Below, piece by piece: positions 1-5,108 of a stretch of 6,798 bases of DNA; the first letter of the stretch is position 1; every line of letters begins with the position of its first letter. The notes under the pieces were generated by a model. It was not told the origin of the DNA, searched no databases, and was given only the letters and a program-made list of their open reading frames with translations. Origin of the DNA: Chloroflexota bacterium. GTDB lineage: Bacteria; Chloroflexota; Limnocylindria; Limnocylindrales; CSP1-4. The translations under genes and the position numbers were made by a program. Location: NCBI GenBank assembly GCA_029858845.1, contig JAOUEG010000093.1:1-6798 (forward strand). Direction: 5' to 3'.

Positions 1-15
1 ACGCTCGGCCGCCGG

Positions 16-78
16 TTATCCACGTCCGCAGCGGCCTTCTCCACGACCATGACCGGGGTTATGGCCAGGTCATCCACA
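16..78 (+). other. DnaA-box-like words in the left non-coding end
   Basis: TTATCCACG at 16-24 differs by one base from the DnaA box TTATCCACA, and TCATCCACA at 70-78 also differs by one. A weaker TTCTCCACG lies at 37-45. All point the same way. The rest of 1-172 contains no gene I can support. Open frames cross it on both strands, but none has a ribosome binding site or a recognisable product. The ATPase gene reads leftwards into this stretch and ends at 173. No AT-rich unwinding element and no dnaA or dnaN gene is visible, so an origin is not supported. Scattered DnaA boxes or chance are equally possible. Confidence 0.2.
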
Positions 79-172
79 GAACGGATGTTCCAACGAGCGG
101 GCTGCTCTCGGCCTGGCTCGGGGGGGGGATCGACTTCGCGGGTCGGCGATCAGGCCGCAGGCCGGCCCCGGT

Positions 173-1003
173 TCAGACCGTGTCCAGGAGTCGGCTCAGG
201 AACTGCTGGGTGCGGGGATCCTGGGGCTGCTCGATGACCTGCTCGGGCGGGCCGGCCTCGACGAACGTGCCACCCTCGATGAAGTAGACCCGATCGGCGG
301 CCTCGCGGGCGAACGCCATCTCGTGGGTGACGACGATCATGGTCGCGCCCTCGTGGGCGAGCTCGGACATGACCTTGAGCACCTCCCCGACGAGCGTCGG
401 ATCCAGCGCGGAGGTCGGCTCGTCGAACAGAAGCACCTTCGGCTCCATCGTGAGGGCCCTGGCGATGGCGACACGCTGCTTCTGCCCGCCGGACAGCCGC
501 GCCGGGTACTCATCGCGCTTCTCGCGCAGTCCGACCTTGTCCAGGTACTTCTCCGCCGTCGCGACCGCTTCATCCTCCGCGACGCCCTTGACCCGGGTCG
601 GACCCTCGATGAGGTTCCCGAGGACGGTCATGTGCGGGAAGAGGTTGAACTCCTGGAAGACCATCTGGGCGCGCAGGCGGATCTGGCGGATCCGCTCCTG
701 GTGCTCGCGGTCCCATTGATGCAGTGGATCCGCCTCCACGCGGAGGCCGTCCACCTCGATCGTCCCGACGGTAGGCTCCTCGAGGAAGTTCGTGCAGCGC
801 AGGAGCGTGCTCTTGCCCGATCCGGAGCGACCGATCAGGCAGACGGTCTCCCTCGGATAGACCTCAAGTGTGCACCCGCGCAGGACGTGATTGGAGCCGA
901 AGTACTTCTCCAGCCCTTCCAGCCGGACGATCGGGTCGGAACCGGCCGGGGTCAGGGCACCGGGGGCGGCGAAACGATCCCGCGGGCGCTCATCGGTCGT
1001 CAT
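173..1003 (-). CDS. Polar amino-acid-type ABC transporter, ATP-binding protein
   Basis: This is the cytoplasmic ATPase that powers uptake by the adjacent permease and binding protein, probably working as a homodimer as in GlnQ/HisP-type importers. In its 276 residues all ABC motifs are intact. Walker A (GRSGSGKST) is at 58-66, and the Q-loop glutamine is Q117 in VFQEFNLFPH. The signature LSGGQKQR is at 170-177, Walker B is LLFDEP with D194 and E195, the D-loop is SALDP, and the switch histidine is H227. The stretch VFQEFNLFPHMTVLGN is typical of the polar amino acid subfamily. The protein is slightly longer than usual (about 240-260) because about 25 N-terminal residues precede the conserved core. 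The start at 1003 has a ribosome site (GAGGGAG) whose first bases overlap the TGA stop of the permease gene ten bases upstream, which implies coupled translation. The family is certain; the transported amino acid cannot be read from the ATPase. Confidence 0.96.
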   Translation of the reverse strand: MTTDERPRDRFAAPGALTPAGSDPIVRLEGLEKYFGSNHVLRGCTLEVYPRETVCLIGRSGSGKSTLLRCTNFLEEPTVGTIEVDGLRVEADPLHQWDREHQERIRQIRLRAQMVFQEFNLFPHMTVLGNLIEGPTRVKGVAEDEAVATAEKYLDKVGLREKRDEYPARLSGGQKQRVAIARALTMEPKVLLFDEPTSALDPTLVGEVLKVMSELAHEGATMIVVTHEMAFAREAADRVYFIEGGTFVEAGPPEQVIEQPQDPRTQQFLSRLLDTV

Positions 1004-1013
1004 CGCGTCTCCC

Positions 1014-1868
1014 TCACACTCGCCGGTCGCTTTCGGCCATCCGCTTCTCCAGCCGGTCCTGGAGGAGGGAGAAGACGATGGTCAGGACCCAGTAGACCAG
1101 CGCGGCCACGAGGAGCGCCTCGAGGGCCCGGAAGTTCTGGGTCCCCACCCGCTGCGCCCGCCACAGGAGTTCCTGGACGCCCAGCAGCGAGACGAGCGCC
1201 GAGTCCTTGATCATCGCGATGAACTCGTTGCCGATGGCCGGTGTCACGATCCGGATCGCCTGCGGCAGGATGACTCGGCGCATCGTCATCCGGTCGGTCA
1301 TCCCGAGGGCTGCAGCCGCCTCGAGCTGACCCCTGGGGATGGCCTGGATCCCGGCTCGGAAGACCTCCGTCATGTAGGCGCCATAGTTGAAGGCCAGTGC
1401 GAACACGCCGAGGACGAGCGTCGGGATGCCGGCGAACCCATCCCAGATCTGCGGCAGGGCAAGGTAGATGAACAGGATCTGTACGATCAACGGCGTGCCG
1501 CGGACGAGCGAAACGTAGAAGCTCGCCAGAGCGTAGATGACCGGCCGATCCGACAGGCGGCCGAGCGCGCCGATGACGGCGAATACGATGGCGACGGCGA
1601 TGGACGACGCCGACACGAGGATCGTGATCGGGATCCCGGCGAGGATGAACTCCTGCCACCGGCCGAGGAAGACGGGGTCGATCTTGTTTGCGGCCAGGAG
1701 GCCGATCAGGATGGCGCCGAGCAGGACGCCCCAGGTGGCGGCGAAGATGGTCCGGAACCGGGTCTGGTCGCGCCGTCGACTGCGCGCCACCGCCTCGATG
1801 ATCTCGGCGCTCGTCTCGGTCCTGACCTGCCCGACCGCGGCAGCTCCCGGCATCTGGTGGTCATGCAT
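1014..1868 (-). CDS. Polar amino-acid-type ABC transporter, permease
   Basis: This inner-membrane channel subunit of the His/Glu/Gln family (HisM/GlnP-like) has 284 residues. About 40 hydrophilic, partly basic residues precede the first membrane helix (about 43-60). Further hydrophobic segments lie near 74-100, 111-137, 148-167, 210-232 and 251-270. The stretch SFYVSLVRGTPLIVQ (116-130) is the family hallmark. The EAA loop that contacts the ATPase is at 183-202 (EAAAALGM... followed by VILPQA). Only one permease gene is present, so the channel is expected to be a homodimer, as in E. coli GlnHPQ. The start is uncertain: ATG at 1868 and ATG at 1853 both lack a clear Shine-Dalgarno, unlike the flanking genes. 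Translation may therefore be weak or depend on upstream translation. The gene is preceded by a perfect 28-bp palindrome and followed, ten bases later, by the ATPase gene. Confidence 0.95.
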   Translation of the reverse strand: MHDHQMPGAAAVGQVRTETSAEIIEAVARSRRRDQTRFRTIFAATWGVLLGAILIGLLAANKIDPVFLGRWQEFILAGIPITILVSASSIAVAIVFAVIGALGRLSDRPVIYALASFYVSLVRGTPLIVQILFIYLALPQIWDGFAGIPTLVLGVFALAFNYGAYMTEVFRAGIQAIPRGQLEAAAALGMTDRMTMRRVILPQAIRIVTPAIGNEFIAMIKDSALVSLLGVQELLWRAQRVGTQNFRALEALLVAALVYWVLTIVFSLLQDRLEKRMAESDRRV

Positions 1869-1913
1869 GGCCGACTGGACCCATGGCGCGCCTCCCGCCC
1901 CCCTGGATATGGT

Positions 1914-1941
1914 GACGGGGCGCCCTCGAGGGCGCCCCGTC
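1914..1941. promoter_or_regulatory. Perfect 28-bp palindrome between binding-protein and permease genes
   Basis: The left arm GACGGGGCGCCCTC (1914-1927) is followed with no spacer by its exact reverse complement (1928-1941); the centre is CTCGAG. In RNA it would fold into a very stable, nearly all-GC hairpin of 12 pairs with a four-base loop. It lies 14 bases past the stop of the binding protein gene and 45 bases before the permease start. Neither side has a run of T, so it is not a textbook intrinsic terminator. The likeliest role is an mRNA-end stabiliser or partial attenuator, which makes binding protein more abundant than permease and ATPase. A DNA-binding site for a dimeric regulator is an alternative. 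Confidence 0.75.
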
Positions 1942-1955
1942 GGTTCAGCCTGCGG

Positions 1956-2819
1956 TCAGCCGCCGGCCGGGTTGGTCAGGTCCTCCTCGAACCACTTCAT
2001 GGAGAGCGACCCGAGCGTTCCGTCCGAGCGCATCTCGTCGAGGATCTTGTTCACCTCCGTGACCATGGACGTCGGGTCCGGGCCGCTCTTGTCGAAGGCG
2101 ACCGCCAGCGGTTCGGCGAAGACCGGGTCCCCGATCGCCTTGACCGGCAGGCCCGCGTCGATCGCGCCCTGGACGGTGGTCGACGAGCTCAGCCAACCCT
2201 GGAAGTCCTGCCGTCCGGCCTGCCACGCCTCGGCGCAGTTGCGGTCGGTGTTCAGCGACACGACGGTGATATCGGCCGGCGCGGCATCCGGGGTCTTCGT
2301 CCCGAAGTCGAGCGTCCCGTCCAGCCATTGCTGATAGGTGGTCGCGGCGCCGACGCAGACGGCCTGTCCTGTCAGGTCGGCGACGGAGCCGATGTCCGAT
2401 GTGGCCTCGACCGACATCTGGGCCGGCGTGTAGTAGTACGGCTCGGTGAATGCGATCACCTTCTCGCGATCCGTCGTGATCGTCATGGAGCCGACGCTGA
2501 AGTCCCACCGCCCGCTCCACGAGCCGGCCGTGATCGCCTCCCAGCTCGGGGTCTCGAAACTGATGTCCACGCCGAGCCGCTTGGCGATCTCGGTCCCGAC
2601 GTCGATGTCGAAGCCCTCGTACGTCCCGTCCGGCGCCAACGCCGACTGGGGTGGATACTCCGGATCCGTGGACATCACGATCTTGTTGGCCGCCTTCACC
2701 TTGGCCAGCAGGTCGTCGCTCGCGCCGTCGCCGCTGCAGGCGGCGAGGACCCCTCCGATGAGGGCGGCGATGACGATCAGACCGGTGAACCGGGCGACAC
2801 CGAGTGTGGCTTGTCGCAT
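1956..2819 (-). CDS. Family 3 extracellular solute-binding lipoprotein of the ABC importer
   Basis: This 287-residue protein captures the solute outside the membrane and delivers it to the permease. Residues 1-28 are a lipoprotein signal: basic MRQATLGVAR, a hydrophobic stretch and the lipobox VLAAC with C28 as the lipidated cysteine. The body matches the family 3 (SBP_bac_3) fold: GFDIDVGTEIAKRLG at 69-83, SVGSMTITTDREK at 108-120 and FTEPYYY at 124-130. R118 in that stretch is placed to bind an alpha-carboxylate. The second lobe has VCVGAATTYQQWL (154-166), AGRQDFQGWLSSSTTVQ (201-217) and EPLAVAFDK (236-244). Compared with GlnH (GRVDAVLHD) and HisJ (GRLDAALQD), the aspartate that normally holds the amino group seems to be replaced by L210 or S211, so the ligand is uncertain. 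C155 and C195 could form a disulfide. The start at 2819 is fixed by a strong ribosome site and the signal peptide. It is first gene of the ABC operon. Confidence 0.95.
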   Translation of the reverse strand: MRQATLGVARFTGLIVIAALIGGVLAACSGDGASDDLLAKVKAANKIVMSTDPEYPPQSALAPDGTYEGFDIDVGTEIAKRLGVDISFETPSWEAITAGSWSGRWDFSVGSMTITTDREKVIAFTEPYYYTPAQMSVEATSDIGSVADLTGQAVCVGAATTYQQWLDGTLDFGTKTPDAAPADITVVSLNTDRNCAEAWQAGRQDFQGWLSSSTTVQGAIDAGLPVKAIGDPVFAEPLAVAFDKSGPDPTSMVTEVNKILDEMRSDGTLGSLSMKWFEEDLTNPAGG

Positions 2820-2824
2820 GGTCT

Positions 2825-2834
2825 ACCTCCTCCT
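2825..2834 (-). promoter_or_regulatory. Strong ribosome binding site of the binding-protein gene
   Basis: On the minus strand AGGAGGAGGT ends five bases before the ATG at 2819. It is the best Shine-Dalgarno in the window and fixes that start. Its first five bases can pair with CTCCT at 2846-2850, as described for the leader hairpins. Confidence 0.85.
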
Positions 2835-2879
2835 GGGGACGCCCGAGGAGCATCGTCTTGCCAGCGGGCCGGACGATGC
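2830..2879 (-). promoter_or_regulatory. Two predicted leader hairpins upstream of the ABC operon
   Basis: Read on the minus strand, hairpin 1 has arms GCATCGTC (2879-2872) and GACGATGC (2857-2850). The match is perfect over eight pairs around a 14-base loop, and a G-U pair extends it by one. Directly after it, hairpin 2 pairs CTCCT (2850-2846) with AGGAG (2834-2830), then a C-C mismatch, then GGG with CCC around the triloop CGT. Hairpin 2 uses the first half of the Shine-Dalgarno and shares base 2850 with hairpin 1, so the two compete at the junction. This could tune translation of the binding protein. No known riboswitch family was recognised. The pairing is seen directly; the function is inferred. 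Confidence 0.45.
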
Positions 2880-2912
2880 CGCTTCCGCGGGTCGCGTCCT
2901 TGACGTGTCGGC

Positions 2913-2941
2913 ATCTTACCTGCCGCGGCCCCGTCGTAGAG
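2913..2941 (-). promoter_or_regulatory. Candidate promoter of the ABC operon
   Basis: TAAGAT on the minus strand (2918-2913) matches four of six bases of a sigma-70 -10 box in an otherwise GC-rich gap. Transcription would begin near 2906-2908 and give a leader of about 87 bases that carries both hairpins and the Shine-Dalgarno. The -35 region 17 bases upstream (CTCTAC) is poor. No convincing intrinsic terminator for the upstream ccsB gene was found in 2820-2968, so read-through from that operon is also possible. Confidence 0.35.
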
Positions 2942-2968
2942 CGGCATCTCGACAGTCGACGTCCCGAG

Positions 2969-3925
2969 TTACAAGCCGCTGTAGGCGTGCAGCCCGCTGA
3001 ACCACAGCGAGCCGGAGTACGTGACGAGGACCATCGCGAAGCCGACGACGAGCAGCAGGGCGGCCGGACGACCGGCCCACGATCGCCGGTTGCGGGCGTG
3101 GAGATAGACCGCATAGGTCAGCCACGTCACGAGAGCGGCGGTCTCCTTCGGATCCCATCCCCAGTAGCGCGACCAGGCGATGCTCGCCCACCAGGAGCCG
3201 AGGATGATCATCGTCGCGAAGATCGGAAAGCCGATGATCACCGATCGGTACGCGACCTCGTCAAGGACCTTGTGCGACGGCAGCCACGCGTAGCGATCCC
3301 CCTGGCCCTGGATGAGATACGCCACCCCGGCGGCGAAAGACGTTGCGAAGATCCCGTACGACAGGACGGCCATGCCGACATGGATCGTCAGCAGCGGCGC
3401 ATTCTGGAGCGCCGGTACGAGCGGCGAGATCTCGGACGGCAGGCTGGAGGCGTAGAGGAGCAGGGCGAGGGCCACGCCGGTCGGGATGAACCCGATGGCG
3501 CGGATGGCGTAGCGGCGCGCCAGGAGCGCGTACCCGGCGAGCATCGAGAACGAGAAGGCCACCGTGAACTCGTACATGTTGCCCCACGGACCACGCTCGA
3601 CGGCGATCCCTCGGAGCAGCACGGCGATGCCCAGCGTGAGCACGGCGGCCCACGTGAGCCACGTGGCCGCGCGGGTCAGCGGACTTGGTGCGGCCGCGAG
3701 GACCGGGCCCCGGGCCGCGTCGCGAGCCTGCGCCGCGACGAACGATCCGGTGACCACGCCCGCGTACGCCGGCTGTTTCGTCATCCCGTTCGTCACGCCG
3801 ATGGCCGACAGCGCTCGCCGGCCGTTGGCCAGCATCACCGCATGGCCCACGTGGGCGGCGAAGGCCAGGGCCACGACGATGGCGCCGACGGAGAAGAGGA
3901 CGGAGGAGAGTTCGGCCAAGGTCAT
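2969..3925 (-). CDS. ccsB: Cytochrome c biogenesis protein CcsB (CcsA/ResC family)
   Basis: This polytopic membrane protein of 318 residues belongs to the system II cytochrome c assembly pathway, which moves haem across the membrane and presents it to apocytochrome c. The signature is the tryptophan-rich WWD region: WWASIAWSRYWGWDPKET at 245-262 with D258. It is followed by TWLTYAVYLHAR (267-278) with H276. Other conserved features are WGNMYEF at 114-120, H182 in TIHVGMAVLSY and H313 in the C-terminal GLHAYSGL. At least seven hydrophobic segments are visible: about 7-24, 88-105, 120-136, 146-161, 178-205, 228-247 and 287-305. A polar loop of about 50 residues lies at 35-85. The usual partner ResB/Ccs1 is not in the window. 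The upstream zinc-ribbon gene ends 45 bases before this start, and GAGG sits just ahead of the ATG. The family is secure; the name follows the CcsB usage for single-gene homologues and the same protein could be called CcsA or ResC. Confidence 0.93.
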   Translation of the reverse strand: MTLAELSSVLFSVGAIVVALAFAAHVGHAVMLANGRRALSAIGVTNGMTKQPAYAGVVTGSFVAAQARDAARGPVLAAAPSPLTRAATWLTWAAVLTLGIAVLLRGIAVERGPWGNMYEFTVAFSFSMLAGYALLARRYAIRAIGFIPTGVALALLLYASSLPSEISPLVPALQNAPLLTIHVGMAVLSYGIFATSFAAGVAYLIQGQGDRYAWLPSHKVLDEVAYRSVIIGFPIFATMIILGSWWASIAWSRYWGWDPKETAALVTWLTYAVYLHARNRRSWAGRPAALLLVVGFAMVLVTYSGSLWFSGLHAYSGL

Positions 3926-3970
3926 GCCCTCAGGAGACGCGCGCGATCGATGGCTGGTGCCGCCCGCGCC

Positions 3971-4453
3971 TCAGGCGACCGCTGCGCCGCCGGGCTTGGC
4001 GCCGGGCGTCGACCGGACCACCACGGCCTGCGGCTTGACCTTGAGGACCAGGCCGCAATCCGTGCAGGTATCGACAAGGGCCGATCGGCCCAGTCCGCAC
4101 ATCGGGCAGACGACCGCAAGGTCGTCGCGGCAACGATCGCAGCGGAGCGTCCCGGACTCATAGATCAGCGCGTCACGCCGGCAGTGCGGCAGGCCGACCG
4201 GGAAGCGGGGCTGCCCGTCCGCGCCGATCTCGGCGACCCGCGGACCCTCCACCGTCACGACCTTGGTCCGCGGCTTCCGCACCTGGTAGAGGAAGATCCC
4301 CAGCGCCGTGAACGTGATCAGCGGTCCGACCACACCCAGGAAGATGAGGATCGGCAGCAAGCCGATCACGGCACCCCAGTCCGGCAGCACGAACAGGGAC
4401 GTGATGTCCAGGATCGTGTTCCAGATGTCGTTGAGGGCGTCGGTGATGCTCAC
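3971..4453 (-). CDS. Small membrane-anchored double zinc-ribbon protein, function unknown
   Basis: I do not recognise this 160-residue protein as a named family. An N-terminal amphipathic stretch (1-24) leads to a strong hydrophobic segment at about 28-57, long enough for one helix or a short hairpin. It is followed by a basic linker (YQVRKPRTK) that suggests the rest is cytoplasmic. The C-terminal half has three CxxC pairs: C105/C108, C116/C119 and C130/C133, with H90 and C91 upstream. This fits two zinc ribbons: H90 or C91 with C105/C108, then C116/C119 with C130/C133. The spacing CPMCGLGRSALVDTCTDCG resembles generic double zinc-ribbon domains. The tail (141-160) is Ala/Gly/Pro-rich and probably disordered. 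The start is GTG at 4453; GTGA overlaps the stop of the NYN gene by four bases, with AGGA about eight bases ahead, so the two are translationally coupled. It may be a scaffold or regulatory subunit for a membrane process; no function is assigned. Confidence 0.82.
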   Translation of the reverse strand: MSITDALNDIWNTILDITSLFVLPDWGAVIGLLPILIFLGVVGPLITFTALGIFLYQVRKPRTKVVTVEGPRVAEIGADGQPRFPVGLPHCRRDALIYESGTLRCDRCRDDLAVVCPMCGLGRSALVDTCTDCGLVLKVKPQAVVVRSTPGAKPGGAAVA

Positions 4454-5064
4454 GCGGGCATCCTACCCGACGGCGGTCGCCCGCGGCGCGGGTTGCCCCG
4501 CTTCGTCGTCGCGCCCCGACCGGGCTTCCATCCGGGGCGGTCCTCGCCGTCGGCATCGACTCCTTTCGACCCCGTCGAGCCGCCCTGGGCTGACGCCGGC
4601 GGGCGCGCCGCTGGTCGGCGATTGCCGACGGAAGGCGAGGACAGCTTCGGTCGTTCCAGGCGCCCGATCAGCCACGAGGTCCCGGCCGTTCGGGCCCCGC
4701 GTTCTCGAAGGGTGGTACGAAGGGCCCGATCGTCGCTCACGACGAGGATGGCGGCGGCTCCAGCCGGCCCGACCGCGGCCCGCGCCTCGTCGACCAGCGA
4801 GAGGAGCAACTCGTCGGCACTTCGTCGGCCGGAGTGACGGACGATGAGCCCGGCCGCGACCCGCTGGCCTCGCATCCCACGATCAGGCACGCCGTCGAAC
4901 ACGAGCTCGATCCCGACGGTCGGTGGCACGATGCCGCGGATCCTGCCGATGAGGGCCGCCTGCGGCGCCGCCCCGGGGCCGCGTGTCATGACGTGGAGCA
5001 GGTTCGTCCCGTCGATGAGCAGGCGGTCCGTACCCGTCAGGGGGTCGCGCGGCAGGCTGGTCAC
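4450..5064 (-). CDS. NYN/PIN-like domain protein (YacP-like putative RNase)
   Basis: From the GTG at 5064 this protein has 204 residues. The N-terminal part has the acidic pattern of the NYN/PIN nuclease fold. LLIDGTNLLH (15-24) supplies D18 and N21, LVFDG (54-58) D57, SADELLLSLVDEA (82-94) D84 and E85, and VVSDDRALRTTLRERGA (108-124) D111 and D112. These are the places where PIN-like RNases bind metal, so RNA cleavage is the likely activity, as proposed for YacP/Rae1 proteins. From about 139 to the end the protein is Pro/Gly/Arg/Lys-rich and low complexity, probably disordered and able to bind nucleic acid. It ends with an RGRP core (194-197) like an AT-hook. A TTG at 5085 would add seven residues but has no ribosome site. 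I chose GTG at 5064 because TACGAT lies exactly six bases upstream, as at the divergent HAD gene, implying leaderless mRNA. The gene overlaps the zinc-ribbon gene by four bases. RNA target unknown. Confidence 0.85.
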   Translation of the reverse strand: MTSLPRDPLTGTDRLLIDGTNLLHVMTRGPGAAPQAALIGRIRGIVPPTVGIELVFDGVPDRGMRGQRVAAGLIVRHSGRRSADELLLSLVDEARAAVGPAGAAAILVVSDDRALRTTLRERGARTAGTSWLIGRLERPKLSSPSVGNRRPAARPPASAQGGSTGSKGVDADGEDRPGWKPGRGATTKRGNPRRGRPPSGRMPA

Positions 5065-5108
5065 GACCCCATCGTACGCGGACAAGGGCCGAACGCTACG
5101 ATCGGGCT
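5065..5108. promoter_or_regulatory. Back-to-back leaderless promoters between the NYN and HAD genes
   Basis: On the plus strand TACGAT at 5097-5102 is followed by six bases and the GTG at 5109. On the minus strand TACGAT at 5076-5071 is followed by six bases and the GTG at 5064. Each box is a good -10 sequence placed so that transcription would begin at the first base of the start codon. Neither gene has a Shine-Dalgarno. The two boxes are only 20 bases apart, so each -35 zone falls on or next to the other's -10. ATCGTA, an extra C, then GCG on the left mirrors CGCTACGAT on the right. Only one polymerase could sit here at a time, so the genes may compete. The -35 hexamers are weak. Confidence 0.65.

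Noticed and set aside
1..50. Possible minus-strand gene starting at ATG 50 and leaving the window on the left (MVVEKAAADVDNRR...)
   Set aside because: Third-position GC is plausible and no stop is met, but only about 16 codons are visible, with no ribosome site and no recognisable family.
49..237. Small plus-strand frame at the left edge
   Set aside because: It overlaps the end of the ATPase gene, has poor third-position GC, no ribosome site, and a Gly/Ser/Arg-rich translation through the G run.
2900..2905. TTGACG on the plus strand as a -35 box
   Set aside because: No -10-like sequence lies 16-18 bases downstream on that strand (the place is CCGCGG), and no plus-strand gene follows.
2949..2959. 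TCGAC-A-GTCGA inverted repeat just past the ccsB stop, considered as a terminator
   Set aside because: The stem is only five pairs with a one-base centre, so it cannot fold as a hairpin, and no T run follows on the minus strand.
891..4837. Two very long open frames on the plus strand (891-2903 and 2804-4837), each about 670 codons
   Set aside because: They run antisense through well-recognised minus-strand genes with intact catalytic or family motifs. Their translations are Arg/Asp/Gly-rich and low complexity, with no domain. High GC removes stop codons, so such shadows are expected.
5065..5085. TTG at 5085 as the start of the NYN gene
   Set aside because: It adds seven unconserved-looking residues, has no Shine-Dalgarno, and would place the start upstream of the TACGAT box that fits the GTG at 5064.
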